A stretch of DNA of 64,000 nt from Lentibacillus sp. CBA3610. Lineage in GTDB: Bacteria; Bacillota; Bacilli; Bacillales; Amphibacillaceae. The notes under the pieces were generated by a model, which worked only from the letters and a program-made list of their open reading frames with translations, was not told where the DNA came from and did no database searches. Below, in pieces: positions 42,838 through 53,306 of the stretch. Made by a program: the position numbers and the translations under genes. The stretch covers positions 1,984,001 to 2,048,000 of the forward strand of contig NZ_CP035925.1 in the NCBI RefSeq assembly GCF_013373365.1, read 5' to 3'. Position 1 is the first letter of the stretch. Every line of letters starts with the position of its first letter.

Positions 42838-43191
42838 TTATCTTACAGTATCTTTCAGTCTGTTCAACAACAAATTCAATATGGAAATAATGACTGCAGC
42901 GATAATGGCTGTTCCAAACCCTTCAATAACAAATGAATGGTCCATTATGGCCTGTGTGATCATCAGTGTGATGGCATTAATGACGAATAGGAACAACCCG
43001 AGTGTCAGCAATGTGATTGGCAATGTGAGAACAACGAGTATCGGTTTGATAATGACATTTAAAAGACCAAGAATAACACTGGCCAAAAGCGCCGTGCCAA
43101 ACCCCTCAAGCTGAAAACCATTAAACAGCTCGGCGACGACAATCAGTGCCACCGCATTCAGAAAAACCGATATTAACCAGCGAATCAGCAT
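42838..43191 (-). CDS. yvlD: Phage holin family IV membrane protein (YvlD-like)
   Basis: Membrane protein of 117 residues with about four helices (LLASVILGLLNVIIKPILVV; LPITLLTLGLFLFVINAITL). Its ATG overlaps the yvlC stop (TGATG). In B. subtilis yvlABCD is an envelope-stress unit; only C and D are seen here. Confidence 0.88.
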   Translation of the reverse strand: MLIRWLISVFLNAVALIVVAELFNGFQLEGFGTALLASVILGLLNVIIKPILVVLTLPITLLTLGLFLFVINAITLMITQAIMDHSFVIEGFGTAIIAAVIISILNLLLNRLKDTVR

Positions 43192-43391
43192 CAGCGAACC
43201 TCCCGCTCATTTGGTATGACGAAAATACCGATAATATAAGCGTAGATTGACGCACCTCCCACAAAGGCGAATGCTGCAAACAGCAAACGGACAATGGTCG
43301 GATCGATATTGAAGTATTCTGCCAATCCTCCGCAAACACCTGATACCATACGCTCAGAGTTTGAACGATATAATCGCTTCCTCATCATCAT
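43191..43391 (-). CDS. yvlC: PspC-domain protein (YvlC-like)
   Basis: Small PspC protein of 66 residues: RLYRSNSERMVSGVCGGLAE, YFNIDPTIVRLLF, then one membrane helix. Envelope-stress related in other bacteria. Translationally coupled to yvlD. Confidence 0.9.
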   Translation of the reverse strand: MMMRKRLYRSNSERMVSGVCGGLAEYFNIDPTIVRLLFAAFAFVGGASIYAYIIGIFVIPNEREVR

Positions 43392-43410
43392 ATTCCTCCC
43401 TTCACCCTAG

Positions 43411-44079
43411 TTATTCACCAAAATGCCAAATGTAAAACTGCTCTTTACCCAGGTGTTTTTTCGCAGCTTCCTTCATATCTTCTGTTGCCCAATATTCCTG
43501 AAATTGTCCTATAACACCACTTGCCTGTGACTTATGGGATAGAATCGCTTCCATCTTCTTATCAAAATATGCTGTCACATCATTTTTTATATCCGGTTCA
43601 CCAAGTTCGTTGATGTAATCATTGGTAATCGCCTGTGCCCAGACAGTAGGACGGTGCTGGGCATCCATCATCCGAACCGCCTCAATGGCTGCTGCACCCA
43701 TTGCGTTATGATCAGGGTGCACGGCATGTTCCGGATAATGTGTGATAACCAGGCTTGGTTGTATCTCATCCAGGATCGATTTTAAGTGCTCGGCAACATG
43801 ACGTTTGTCTTCAAATTCCATTGTCTTATCACGGTATCCGAGCATGCGAAGGTCGACATCCAGTTGTTTGCATGCTTCTATCAGTTCTTCTTTGCGGATT
43901 TCCGGAAGTGTTTCCCGGTTGGCAAAAGCGGGTGTTCCCATATTTCTGCCCATTTCACCCAATGTTCCGCATAAATAAGTGACAGGTACTTCTTCTTCAC
44001 GGTATTTTGTAATTGTACCGGCAGCACCGAATGATTCATCATCCGGATGCGGGTAAATAACGACAACATGTTTTTCCAT
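43411..44079 (-). CDS. bshB2: Bacillithiol biosynthesis deacetylase BshB2
   Basis: PIG-L/LmbE zinc deacetylase of about 222 residues. Zinc ligands in IYPHPDDESFGAAGTI, TLGEMGRNMGTPAFANRETL, and HYPEHAVHPDHNAMG (second His-Asp-His set). It removes acetyl from GlcNAc-malate in bacillithiol synthesis, redundantly with BshB1. I start at 44079 behind AGGTGA; an in-frame GTG at 44088 is possible. Follows yojF as in B. subtilis. Confidence 0.9.
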   Translation of the reverse strand: MEKHVVVIYPHPDDESFGAAGTITKYREEEVPVTYLCGTLGEMGRNMGTPAFANRETLPEIRKEELIEACKQLDVDLRMLGYRDKTMEFEDKRHVAEHLKSILDEIQPSLVITHYPEHAVHPDHNAMGAAAIEAVRMMDAQHRPTVWAQAITNDYINELGEPDIKNDVTAYFDKKMEAILSHKSQASGVIGQFQEYWATEDMKEAAKKHLGKEQFYIWHFGE

Positions 44080-44144
44080 CTCTTTCACCTGACCCTTTTT
44101 GCTGAAGATATTATAAGCGTTTTGATTTTCTGAATAGATACTTG

Positions 44145-44498
44145 CTATTCGCCCAATGGTGTTTCACTGATATGCAGCGCAACCATCAGACGTCCTTCAC
44201 GATCATGTCCGGCCATTAATAACTGCTTTTCCTTATGCAGCGTCCAGTCCGTCAATCCTTCAGCGTAAATCCAGCCCATTTCTGTTTTTAGTCCCACACG
44301 GTAGCTTTTGCCGTTGCCAATGATTTTTGCTTGTGAAAACTTAACCTTGGCATTGCGTATATATGCACCAACATTATATGCTTTATCATCAAAATGGCTC
44401 GCATAAGCACCATTTGTCGTTTCCAAATGAATATAGACCTCTTTAGCGGTAAAAGAGTCCAGTAATTCTTGTACTTGTTCAATTTCTATCGGTTTCAT
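44145..44498 (-). CDS. yojF: YojF family protein
   Basis: Protein of 117 residues (DUF1806 type): VYIHLETTNGAYASHFD, GAYIRNAKVKFSQAKI and GWIYAEGLTDWTL. Start ATG 44498 follows GGGAGG. Always paired with bshB2 in Bacillus, suggesting a bacillithiol-related role not yet shown. Confidence 0.85.
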   Translation of the reverse strand: MKPIEIEQVQELLDSFTAKEVYIHLETTNGAYASHFDDKAYNVGAYIRNAKVKFSQAKIIGNGKSYRVGLKTEMGWIYAEGLTDWTLHKEKQLLMAGHDREGRLMVALHISETPLGE

Positions 44499-44599
44499 CC
44501 TATTTCCTCCCAAGCGTAAAGCTTCCTAATTTCAGGTTAGCGGAATGGTTATGCTGCGTCAAAAGTTTTGACCTGAAGATGCTTGAGATACTTCAAATT

Positions 44600-44875
44600 T
44601 CGCGCTCATGTTGTGCCGCTCTGGAACATATTTCAGAGCTTCTGGCCCATGTTGCGCTGTTCCGGAACATATTTCAGGATTTCTGGCCCATGTTGCGCTG
44701 TTCCGGAACATATTTCAGGATTTCTGGCCCATGTTGCGCTGTTCGGGAACATGTTTCAGGTTTTCTGGCCCGTGTTGCGCTGTTCTGGAACATGTTTCAG
44801 GCTTTCTGGCCCATGTTGCGCTGTTCCGGAACATATTTCAGGATTTCTGGCCCATGTTGCGTGCCCGCGAACATA
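44600..44875. repeat. 41-bp tandem repeat array with internal palindromes
   Basis: Units start at 44610, 44651, 44692, 44733, 44774, 44815 and (partial) 44856, period 41. Core is GTTGCGCTGTTCCGGAACAT followed by ATTTCAGGATTTCTGGCCCA. Most units contain the palindrome TGTTC-NG-GAACA with the centre varying (CC, CG, CT). Units are stop-free in all three plus-strand frames, which makes long repetitive open frames; no ribosome site supports them. Located between uvrA and yojF. Confidence 0.9.
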
Positions 44876-44945
44876 TTCCAAGGATTTCAAACCCAGCTCG
44901 GAATACCTCTGCACATATCTGTCATCAAATTTTGCCACAAAAAAA

Positions 44946-44974
44946 GATGGCGCACCCACATGCGGGTGGCCACC
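44946..44974 (-). terminator. uvrA terminator
   Basis: Minus strand GGTGGCCACCC ... GGGTGCGCCATC followed by TTTTTTTG, immediately after uvrA. Confidence 0.85.
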
Positions 44975-44980
44975 TCTTGT

Positions 44981-47860
44981 CTATTTCGATCCGACTTTTT
45001 CACGCTTTTCCATATCCCTTTCCATACGTTTACGGTCTCGTTCTAAAATTGGCTTCAAATAGTGTCCTGTATAGGATTTCTCGTGATCGGCGATTTCCTC
45101 CGGTGTCCCGGCGGCAAGGATTTGACCACCGCCGGCACCTCCCTCGGGACCGATATCAATAATATGGTCAGCTGTTTTAATGACATCCAGATTGTGTTCG
45201 ATAATCAGGACGGAATCGCCATTATCAACTAGCCGCTGCAGCACATTCATCAGGCGGTTGATATCATCCGTGTGCAATCCGGTTGTCGGCTCATCCAAAA
45301 TATAAAAGGTTTTGCCGTTTGAGCGGCGATGAAGTTCACTTGCAAGTTTAACGCGCTGTGCCTCCCCGCCGGATAGAGTCGTTGCAGGCTGCCCCAGTTT
45401 AATATATCCAAGGCCCACGTCGTAAACGGTCTGAAGCTTCCGTTTGATTTTCGGGATATTTTCAAAGAAATCCAGTGCTTCTTCAATGGTCATACTCAGA
45501 ACGTCCGCGATACTTTTGCCTTTATATTTCACTTCCAGCGTATCCCGATTATAACGTTTGCCATCGCATACTTCACAAGGGACGTAGACATCCGGCAAGA
45601 AGTGCATTTCAATTCTGATAATCCCGTCGCCTTTGCATGCTTCACAGCGGCCGCCTTTCACATTGAAACTGAACCGGCCCTTTTTATACCCGCGTATCTT
45701 TGCCTCATTTGTCTGGGCAAACACATCCCGGATATTATCAAACACACCGGTGTAAGTTGCCGGGTTTGAACGCGGTGTCCGGCCGATTGGCGACTGATCA
45801 ATGTCGATCACTTTTTCGATATTATTGAGACCGTTAATCCTTTTGTGTTTGCCGGGCTTTACTTTGGCGCGGTTCAACTGTTTGGCCAATGATTTATATA
45901 AAATTTCATTGACTAATGAACTTTTACCTGAACCGGAAACCCCGGTAATAACCGTCAACAGTCCGATTGGAAATGAGGCATCGATATTTTTCAGGTTATT
46001 TTCTTCGGCACCGACAACTTTGATTTGCTTACGTTTATTTTGTTTGCGGCGCTCTGTCGGCAGCGGTATATACTTATCACCCGCCAGGTATTGACCTGTC
46101 AGCGACGCCTTGTTTTTCTTCACGTTCTCCGGTGTATCACTGGCAACAATATGACCGCCATGCTCACCTGCTCCCGGACCAATATCAATCAGATGATCAG
46201 CTGCCAGCATCGTGTCCTCGTCATGCTCAACGACGATTAATGTGTTGTCCAGGTCCCGCATCTGTTTTAACGTATTTATCAGGCGGTTGTTATCCCGCTG
46301 ATGCAGTCCGATTGATGGTTCATCAAGCACATACAAAACACCGGTCAAGGCCGAGCCGATCTGTGTTGCAAGACGAATACGCTGTGCCTCACCACCTGAC
46401 AATGTCCCTGCCGAGCGTGACAGGGTCAGATAATTGAGTCCGACGTTGTCAAGAAAATCCAGCCGGTCATTAATCTCTTTTAGTATCATCTGGGCAATCG
46501 TTTCTTCCTTTTCCGTCAAATCAAGATTCCGGAAAAATTCCTTTGCACCGGTAATGGCATAATCGGTCACTTCACTTATGTGCTTTCCATTTATAAGTAC
46601 TGCAAGCGCTTCTTCCTTAAGACGATAACCGTTACAGGTTGGGCAATTTTTATTAGCCATATATTTTCCGAGCAGTTCCCGGGTGAAATCAGAAGATGTT
46701 TCCCGGTATCTGCGGGCAATATTATTCAAAACACCTTCAAAATAAATGTCGTTATCACGGATTTTGCCGAAATCATTCTTATAACGGAAACGTATTTTTT
46801 CGTTGCCGCTTCCATATAAAATGATAGCCAGCTCATTCTTCGGGATCTCCTTGACCGGGATGTTCATATCGATGCCATAGTGATCACAAACACTTTTCAG
46901 AAGCTGTGGGTAATATTGAGAGCTGATAGGCTCCCAAGCCGTAATCGCATGCTGTTTCAAGGTCTTCTCCCAATCCGGAATGACCAGCTCCAAATCAACT
47001 TCAAGATTCGTTCCAAGTCCATCACAGGTTGGACAGGCACCAAAAGGGCTGTTAAATGAAAGCAGACGTGGTTCCAGTTCGCCGATTGAAAAACCGCAAA
47101 TCGGGCACGCATGATTTTCACTAAACTTCAGTTCTTCATCACCAATCACGTCGACAATAATATTGCCATCACCTAATCCCAATGCCGTTTCAATTGAATC
47201 ACTCAGGCGACCCTCAACACCCTCTTTAACAATGACGCGGTCAACAACTACCTCAATCGAATGCTTTTTATTTTTTTCAAGCTGAATATCGTCCGTCACT
47301 TCACGCATTTCCTGGTCGACACGAATGCGGACATAACCTTCCTGTTTCAGTTTTTCGATTGTTTTAACGTGTTCACCTTTACGACCGGAAACAACCGGGG
47401 CGAGAATTTGCATCTTAGTTCGCTCCGGGTATTCCATTATACGGTCCACCATCTGCTGAACCGTCTGTGAACTGATTTCGATGCCATGTTTCGGACATGT
47501 CGGATGGCCAACACGGGCATATAACAGGCGCAGATAATCGTAAATTTCCGTAACTGTCCCAACCGTTGAACGCGGGTTGTTGCTCGTCGTTTTCTGATCG
47601 ATCGATATAGCCGGTGATAATCCTTCAATCGCATCAACATCAGGCTTGTCCATTTGTCCCAAAAACTGCCGGGCATACGCCGAAAGTGATTCCACATAGC
47701 GGCGCTGTCCTTCAGCATAAAGCGTATCAAAAGCCAACGACGATTTACCGGATCCGGATAACCCTGTCAGGACAACAAAATTATTTTTAGGTATCGATAC
47801 ATCGATATCCTGTAAATTATGTGCTCGGGCACCTTGGATTGTAATTGATTTACTCGGCAT
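44981..47860 (-). CDS. uvrA: Excinuclease ABC subunit A
   Basis: DNA damage sensor of nucleotide excision repair, 959 residues. Two ABC ATPase halves: Walker [21 protein letters not shown] near the N-terminus and [15 protein letters not shown] at the second, signatures [16 protein letters not shown] and [15 protein letters not shown], Walker [13 protein letters not shown] and [13 protein letters not shown]. Zinc modules [14 protein letters not shown] and [16 protein letters not shown] are intact. Cotranscribed with uvrB. Confidence 0.98.
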   Translation of the reverse strand: MPSKSITIQGARAHNLQDIDVSIPKNNFVVLTGLSGSGKSSLAFDTLYAEGQRRYVESLSAYARQFLGQMDKPDVDAIEGLSPAISIDQKTTSNNPRSTVGTVTEIYDYLRLLYARVGHPTCPKHGIEISSQTVQQMVDRIMEYPERTKMQILAPVVSGRKGEHVKTIEKLKQEGYVRIRVDQEMREVTDDIQLEKNKKHSIEVVVDRVIVKEGVEGRLSDSIETALGLGDGNIIVDVIGDEELKFSENHACPICGFSIGELEPRLLSFNSPFGACPTCDGLGTNLEVDLELVIPDWEKTLKQHAITAWEPISSQYYPQLLKSVCDHYGIDMNIPVKEIPKNELAIILYGSGNEKIRFRYKNDFGKIRDNDIYFEGVLNNIARRYRETSSDFTRELLGKYMANKNCPTCNGYRLKEEALAVLINGKHISEVTDYAITGAKEFFRNLDLTEKEETIAQMILKEINDRLDFLDNVGLNYLTLSRSAGTLSGGEAQRIRLATQIGSALTGVLYVLDEPSIGLHQRDNNRLINTLKQMRDLDNTLIVVEHDEDTMLAADHLIDIGPGAGEHGGHIVASDTPENVKKNKASLTGQYLAGDKYIPLPTERRKQNKRKQIKVVGAEENNLKNIDASFPIGLLTVITGVSGSGKSSLVNEILYKSLAKQLNRAKVKPGKHKRINGLNNIEKVIDIDQSPIGRTPRSNPATYTGVFDNIRDVFAQTNEAKIRGYKKGRFSFNVKGGRCEACKGDGIIRIEMHFLPDVYVPCEVCDGKRYNRDTLEVKYKGKSIADVLSMTIEEALDFFENIPKIKRKLQTVYDVGLGYIKLGQPATTLSGGEAQRVKLASELHRRSNGKTFYILDEPTTGLHTDDINRLMNVLQRLVDNGDSVLIIEHNLDVIKTADHIIDIGPEGGAGGGQILAAGTPEEIADHEKSYTGHYLKPILERDRKRMERDMEKREKVGSK

Positions 47861-47967
47861 GAATAGGTCATCCTTCCACTTTGCTTGTTAGTCATTATTC
47901 AATGCTGCCAAAACTTAGTTCCTTCATTGGTGCTGAGGCCATCCAGTTACCCGGCCGACCCAGGGCA

Positions 47968-49953
47968 TCACGCGCCTTCCGCTTTCAGTTCCAGCACAAT
48001 ATCCCGTAATTCAGCAGCTCTTTCGAAGTCAAGTGATTTGGCAGCTTCCTTCATTTCTTTTTCCATATTTTCAATCACTTTGTTTTTCTCAGTTTTGGAC
48101 ATTCCGGCAACATCTGTTTTCTTGCTTTCATAATCATCTGCTTCCTCTGCTGCCACGGTTGCCTGTATGACATCACGAACGTCTTTTCGAATGGTTGTTG
48201 GTGTAATGTTGTATTTCTCATTGTGCGCCATTTGTTTTTCGCGGCGACGATTTGTCTCGTCGATAGCTACTTGCATGGAGTTCGTTATCTTATCACCGTA
48301 CATGATAACTTCACCATTCTCATTACGGGCTGCACGTCCCATCGTCTGAATGAGTGAGCGCTCAGAACGTAGAAACCCTTCCTTATCGGCATCCAAAATG
48401 GCAACAAGCGATACTTCAGGAATATCCAATCCTTCCCTGAGCAGGTTAATACCGACAAGAACGTCGTATTTGCCGACACGTAAGTCCCTGATAACTTCAA
48501 TCCGCTCCAGCGTCTTTATTTCCGAATGAAGATAAGCAACTTTCATGCCGATTTCTTTCAGGTAATCAGTCAGATCCTCGGACATTTTTTTCGTCAGTGT
48601 TGTGACAAGCACGCGCTCATTCCGCTTGGCTCGTTTACTGATTTCCTCAATCAGATTATCAACCTGGCCATCAATTGGTCTGACATGGACTTTCGGATCC
48701 AATAAACCGGTCGGCCGGATAATCTGTTCGGTCACATCCGGTGCGTGTTCCTCTTCATATGGTCCAGGTGTCGCCGAGACATAAATCAGCTGGTTCGTCA
48801 CTTTTTCAAACTCGCCAAACTGTAATGGACGGTTATCCAATGCAGATGGCAAACGAAAACCATGATCAACCAATACTTGCTTTCGCGCTTTGTCCCCGTT
48901 GTACATGCCCCTGATTTGCGGCAGGGTCACGTGTGATTCATCAATGACACAAAGAAAATCATCCGGGAAGAAATCCAATAATGTATAAGGTGTCGAACCG
49001 GGCTCACGAAATGTTAAATGACGTGAATAGTTCTCAATGCCTGAACAAAAGCCCATCTCCTGCATCATTTCAATATCATAATTGGTACGCTGCTCGAGAC
49101 GCTGCGCTTCCAGCAATTTATCCTGTTCGCGCAACTCCGTTAACCGTTCTTCCAATTCCTTTTCAATATTTTTAATCGCTTTCTGGAGTTTTTCCTCACG
49201 GGTGACAAAGTGTGATGCCGGGAATATCGCCACATGTTCCCGGTCGCCGACAATTTCACCGGTTAATGCATCCACTTCCCTGATTCTGTCAATTTCATCA
49301 CCGAAAAATTCAATGCGGATACAATGTTCCTCACGTGATGCCGGAATAACTTCAACCGAGTCACCGCGTACACGGAACGTTCCACGCTGAAAGTCAATAT
49401 CGTTCCGTGCATACTGAATATCGACCAGATCGCGTAACAGCTGATCCCGGTCCTTTTCCATTCCCATTCTTAACGAAAGCACCTGGCTCTCATACTCTTC
49501 CGGTGACCCCAAACCATAAATGCATGACACACTGGAAACAATCAGCACATCACGGCGTTCAATCAATGCAGACGTTGCCGAGTGCCGCAGTTTATCGATT
49601 TCATCATTTATGCTGGCGTCTTTTTCAATAAACGTATCTGTCGATGGTACATATGCTTCCGGCTGATAGTAATCATAATAGCTGACAAAATATTCAACAG
49701 CGTTATTCGGAAACAATTCCTTAAACTCACTGTATAGCTGCCCAGCCAGTGTTTTGTTATGGGCAATCACAAGTGTCGGGCGGTTGATCTCTGTCAGCAC
49801 ATTCGAAACCGTAAACGTTTTTCCTGTACCCGTTGCACCAAGCAATGTCTGATGCCGCTGTCCGGCTTTAACCTTTTCGACCATTTCCTTTATCGCTTCA
49901 GGCTGGTCTCCGCTGGGTTCGTACTGTGCTACCAACTCGAATTTATTTTCCAA
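47968..49953 (-). CDS. uvrB: Excinuclease ABC subunit B
   Basis: Helicase-like repair protein of 661 residues. Walker [14 protein letters not shown], the beta-hairpin segment [17 protein letters not shown], helicase motifs ([12 protein letters not shown]-type and MGRAARN) and a C-terminal UVR motif ([13 protein letters not shown]) for UvrC. Likely TTG start at 49953 eight bases after GGAGG. LexA-type box about 70 bp upstream indicates SOS control of uvrB-uvrA. Confidence 0.98.
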   Translation of the reverse strand: MENKFELVAQYEPSGDQPEAIKEMVEKVKAGQRHQTLLGATGTGKTFTVSNVLTEINRPTLVIAHNKTLAGQLYSEFKELFPNNAVEYFVSYYDYYQPEAYVPSTDTFIEKDASINDEIDKLRHSATSALIERRDVLIVSSVSCIYGLGSPEEYESQVLSLRMGMEKDRDQLLRDLVDIQYARNDIDFQRGTFRVRGDSVEVIPASREEHCIRIEFFGDEIDRIREVDALTGEIVGDREHVAIFPASHFVTREEKLQKAIKNIEKELEERLTELREQDKLLEAQRLEQRTNYDIEMMQEMGFCSGIENYSRHLTFREPGSTPYTLLDFFPDDFLCVIDESHVTLPQIRGMYNGDKARKQVLVDHGFRLPSALDNRPLQFGEFEKVTNQLIYVSATPGPYEEEHAPDVTEQIIRPTGLLDPKVHVRPIDGQVDNLIEEISKRAKRNERVLVTTLTKKMSEDLTDYLKEIGMKVAYLHSEIKTLERIEVIRDLRVGKYDVLVGINLLREGLDIPEVSLVAILDADKEGFLRSERSLIQTMGRAARNENGEVIMYGDKITNSMQVAIDETNRRREKQMAHNEKYNITPTTIRKDVRDVIQATVAAEEADDYESKKTDVAGMSKTEKNKVIENMEKEMKEAAKSLDFERAAELRDIVLELKAEGA

Positions 49954-50022
49954 ACCGAAAACCTCCGTTTATTCCACATAAACTTATTCTATCATATTTA
50001 AATTGATATTTTAACTAATAAA

Positions 50023-50036
50023 CGAACAAACATTCG
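50023..50036. promoter_or_regulatory. LexA (SOS) box of uvrBA
   Basis: CGAACAAACATTCG matches the Bacillus LexA consensus CGAAC-N4-GTTCG with one mismatch and lies upstream of uvrB. Confidence 0.75.
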
Positions 50037-50146
50037 AATTTATTCACTTTACTTTTCTATTGCCCATTTTACCCGATGCACCACCAAAAATCATTCACAA
50101 AGGGTTAACCGGCATGCGTTTCATCAATTCAGATGAATCATGAAAA

Positions 50147-50175
50147 AACATTAGCGGCTTCATGCTGCTAATGTT
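50147..50175 (-). terminator. Terminator of the YkoN-like gene
   Basis: AACATTAGC pairs with GCTAATGTT across the stop codon; minus strand continues with TTTTT. Confidence 0.8.
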
Positions 50176-51286
50176 TATTTTGGATGATTTCTGTCATTAA
50201 TTCTGATACTGATCGTTTATCAAGCCGACGATGATATGCGTCAAGATTCGCTTCATACGCTTTTCGTTTTTTATCATCCGACAGAAAGTGCCATAATTGC
50301 TGTCCCAAATTTTCATCCGGATTGACCGAAATGGCTGTACCCTGCTGTTGTAATTGTTCTGCATTAATTTTTTCCTGTCCTGGCAATGGATCATATAGAA
50401 AGATCGGTTTCCGTTTCATGAGGCATTCACTGATGGTAACCCCTCCAGGCTTTGTCACGACTGCATCCACCTGATCATACAACTTATTCATTTCAACCTT
50501 ATTTGCGATATACGGAAGCGGTGTTACCGTATTCGATTGGTGCTCAAGCAATTCCTGATATAATGCTTCATTTTTACCGCACAGTACATAATAGTGAATA
50601 TTATCTGATTTGAGTGATGCCAGTAAACGTTTCAACGAGCCAACTCCAAGACTGCCGCCTGTGACTAATACCTTCAAGATTCGATCGTCAGTCCGACCTT
50701 TTCCTTCGTCTGTCTCCGTCTGAAATACGTGATCAATTGGTATGCCGGTCACATAAATATGTTCAGGCGAAACCCCCTTCTTCATTAAGTAGTTTTTTGC
50801 TTCAATTGTCGGTACCAAATGATAATCGATTCCTTCAATTCCCCAAACACCATTTATAAAAAAGTCCGTATAAACGTTAACGGTAATCGCCTGCAGTTGG
50901 TTTTTCATTTTTAGTACACTGGCAATATTCGAGGGGAGTGCATGTGTACAAAATAAAACGCGGGCGTTATGGCGGGTCATCAACCGCTTGAAAAAATGCA
51001 TGAACATGGCTTCATACAGATACTGACGTTTGTGTGACGGTGTTTGTTTATAGGCAGCTCTTCTATACAACCAGTTGTATGTATCCGGGAAAAATTTAAT
51101 CCAATTCAAGTAGGTTTGCGAAACCACTTTTTCGATTCTCCCATAGCTGTACGACAAAATATCCACTTTATCGCATATGATATCGTTATGAAATAAGTGG
51201 ATTTCGTCAATTAATGCGTCTGCAACATGGTGATGCCCAGTTGGAATTTGCATGAATGGTAAAAATAGTGCCTTTTCCTTTTCCAT
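50168..51286 (-). CDS. MGDG-synthase-like glycosyltransferase (GT28; YkoN-like)
   Basis: Protein of 372 residues. The N-terminal MGDG-synthase domain opens ALFLPFMQIPTGHHHVADAL; the C-terminal MurG-like donor site has VTGGSLGVGSLKRLL and VVTKPGGVTISECLMKRKP. These enzymes add sugar to diacylglycerol or similar lipids at the membrane. Neighbours are a metallophosphoesterase (divergent) and a YkoP-like protein, matching the B. subtilis ykoN/ykoQ/ykoP set rather than ugtP. Lipid acceptor unknown. Confidence 0.8.
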   Translation of the reverse strand: MEKEKALFLPFMQIPTGHHHVADALIDEIHLFHNDIICDKVDILSYSYGRIEKVVSQTYLNWIKFFPDTYNWLYRRAAYKQTPSHKRQYLYEAMFMHFFKRLMTRHNARVLFCTHALPSNIASVLKMKNQLQAITVNVYTDFFINGVWGIEGIDYHLVPTIEAKNYLMKKGVSPEHIYVTGIPIDHVFQTETDEGKGRTDDRILKVLVTGGSLGVGSLKRLLASLKSDNIHYYVLCGKNEALYQELLEHQSNTVTPLPYIANKVEMNKLYDQVDAVVTKPGGVTISECLMKRKPIFLYDPLPGQEKINAEQLQQQGTAISVNPDENLGQQLWHFLSDDKKRKAYEANLDAYHRRLDKRSVSELMTEIIQNKH

Positions 51287-51384
51287 TGTTTTACCTCCAT
51301 CACAAACCAGTCAAACCTGGCTTCAATTACCAATGAATCTGCCCTCTGCTGCATGCTATAATTTTACCAGAGAGGAGTTTTGCA

Positions 51385-52218
51385 ATGACAGTTTTCATTA
51401 TTATGCTGATGATCGTTATCATCGGTTATTTCCTGTACAAAGCTTACAAAAATACAACAGATATTCAGATTAATAAAATACAAATAGAACCTGAACCGGC
51501 TGATCAGAACCCGGCATTATCAATCCTTCACCTGTCAGACCTGCATCTGGAAAACATATCGCTGACACCATCACAGCTGGCAGACAAGCTGAAATATGAA
51601 CCGGTCGATATGATTGCATTGACGGGGGATTTTCTTGACCGGAAACGTACAATCCCCAAGCTTTTGCCATATTTACGCGTGTTACACGATATGAAACCTG
51701 CTTATGGCATCTATGCTGTTCTGGGCAATCACGACTATGTTCTGAAAGGCCAGGATTTGTCAGACCTTATTACCACGTTGAAGCAGCATGATGTTCATGT
51801 GTTACAGAATGAAAGTGAAAGCTTTTCGATTAATGGACACGTTATTAATGTGATCGGCATTGATGACGACAGCACTAACCGCAGTAACATTCCTTTAGCT
51901 TATAAGGATGTGAATCAAGGGACGAATGTAGTGCTGACACATGATCCCAATATCGTTCTGGATATGCAAGGGTACACATTTGATTATTTGATGGCCGGAC
52001 ATTTTCATGGTGGCCAAATTTGCTATCCTAAAGCTTATCATCTTGCTAAAATGGGCAAACTTGCCAGGCAAAATATGATCAAAGGGCTGCACATGCATAA
52101 CAAAGCACCATTTTATATCAGTGAGGGACTTGGCCAAACCGGTCTTAATATACGGATCGGCTCAAGACCCGAAATAACGTTTCACCAGATTCCGATCAAC
52201 AGCTCCAAAAGCGCCTGA
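51385..52218 (+). CDS. Membrane-anchored metallophosphoesterase (YkoQ-like)
   Basis: Protein of 277 residues. One N-terminal helix (FIIMLMIVIIGYFLY), then all metal motifs of calcineurin-type phosphoesterases: LHLSDLHLE, ALTGDFLDR, AVLGNHDYV and GHFHGGQ. AGAGAGGAG before ATG. Related proteins include UDP-2,3-diacylglucosamine hydrolase-like enzymes; the substrate is unknown. Transcribed between and against its two minus-strand partners. Confidence 0.88.
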   Translation: MTVFIIMLMIVIIGYFLYKAYKNTTDIQINKIQIEPEPADQNPALSILHLSDLHLENISLTPSQLADKLKYEPVDMIALTGDFLDRKRTIPKLLPYLRVLHDMKPAYGIYAVLGNHDYVLKGQDLSDLITTLKQHDVHVLQNESESFSINGHVINVIGIDDDSTNRSNIPLAYKDVNQGTNVVLTHDPNIVLDMQGYTFDYLMAGHFHGGQICYPKAYHLAKMGKLARQNMIKGLHMHNKAPFYISEGLGQTGLNIRIGSRPEITFHQIPINSSKSA

Positions 52219-52294
52219 TTCATGATCCCCCATCTAACGGACAGTAAACCGTCAATGAATGGCGGCTATCTGTCCTTAAAAGTGAAGCCCTGCT

Positions 52295-52837
52295 CTATGT
52301 TGGTTTCGAATAGTCCAGCAGCTGGTTTGTGGACATGAACAAATAGACAGGCACGTTGTGGTTTGCCGTATTAGCGATAAAACCAATCAGTGAAAATGTC
52401 AGCTGTTTAACGAGACGATAATAGCGATTTTGGAGTGAGAACGTCTCAAATCCTAATCTTTCAGTTCCTTTATGCAATGCCGTAATACCGATAATTGCTT
52501 TGATAGCATAACGTCTTGGATGCTTTTCAACGTATCGGGAGAGACACTGCAAATCATTCCGGATCATATGATATAACAGTATAGCTTTTTTCATCTCGCT
52601 CTTGACCTGTTTGAGCTCACGAATCATGCGCACATTATGCAAATGAATTTTTAATAACAAGTCGTTTTTATGAATGGTTGTCCCGTCCTTCAGTACAACT
52701 GTCTTACCTTTATATTTTGTTAATCTGACACGAAATATTGTTTTATTGTGTTCATGGTCAGCTACATGATGAAGCCTGGTAAAGTTGTAATAAATTGGGT
52801 CGAATGTGTTCCATAATGTTAATAAATAACTTTTCAT
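52295..52837 (-). CDS. YkoP-like protein of unknown function
   Basis: Basic protein of 180 residues (LRLTKYKGKTVVLKDGT-type segment; HKNDLLLKIHLHNVRMIREL; YAIKAIIGITALHKGTERLG). No known catalytic motif. I associate it with B. subtilis YkoP from its sequence pattern and its neighbours, a GT28 enzyme and a metallophosphoesterase. Role possibly in the same lipid or glycan modification. Confidence 0.65.
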   Translation of the reverse strand: MKSYLLTLWNTFDPIYYNFTRLHHVADHEHNKTIFRVRLTKYKGKTVVLKDGTTIHKNDLLLKIHLHNVRMIRELKQVKSEMKKAILLYHMIRNDLQCLSRYVEKHPRRYAIKAIIGITALHKGTERLGFETFSLQNRYYRLVKQLTFSLIGFIANTANHNVPVYLFMSTNQLLDYSKPT

Positions 52838-52919
52838 TGCCTTTTATCCTTTACTTTTGCTGGTTTCATTCATTAGTTTGCATAATCAAAAAAATTATAT
52901 TGAAGGTATTTTAATCCAA

Positions 52920-53245
52920 AAGCTCTTTTCGTAAGCTTTGTTGCTCTTCGTAGTCGAATATAAACTGCGACACACTGAAAAAGTTGAGTGCAGTGACACC
53001 GCTCCGGAAATACGCTCCGCTGCTTTGTGCTTTATAATCATATTATTTATCGTGTAATCAATCCTCTCTTGAGAGTGTTGATTGGAGTGGAGGCCAGTCG
53101 ACTCCTGCGGGAAAGCGGGCAGCTGAAGACCCCGCAGCGGCGGTTTTCCGCAACGGTGGCTGAAGCGTTGCCCGCGGAAAGCGACTGGCCGGAACGAAAA
53201 TCAACAAAGCACTCTACGTCGCAACAATCTTTGAGAAAGCAGCCA
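52920..53245. mobile_element. GC-rich MITE-like dispersed element, copy 3
   Basis: 53063-53210 is the inverse complement of much of 22655-22800 (CTCTTGAGAGTGTTGATTGG, GGCCAGTCGACTCCTGCGGG, GCGACTGGCCGGAAC). The left part has ACCGCTCCGGAAATACGCTC. Ends are AGCTCTTTTCGTAAGCTTTG and its imperfect inverse GGCTGCTTTCTCAAAGATTG. Between ykoP and nirK. Confidence 0.7.
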
Positions 53246-53258
53246 ATCCAGAAAGTCG

Positions 53259-53289
53259 AAAAACCCGGCCTCTTAAAAAGCCGGGTTTT
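53259..53289 (-). terminator. nirK terminator
   Basis: AAAACCCGGC pairs with GCCGGGTTTT; T-tract on both strands, 18 bases past the nirK stop. Confidence 0.9.
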
Positions 53290-53306
53290 GTATTTGCATT
53301 CCTTCC

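Noticed and set aside
44600-44875. CRISPR array
   Set aside because: Repeat units are contiguous with no unique spacers and no cas genes are near. The same applies to the 52-bp array at 17605.
44579-45162. Three overlapping plus-strand open frames of about 155-184 codons
   Set aside because: They are the three frames of the 41-bp repeat, which lacks stops in all frames, and they run into the uvrA 3' end antisense; no ribosome site.
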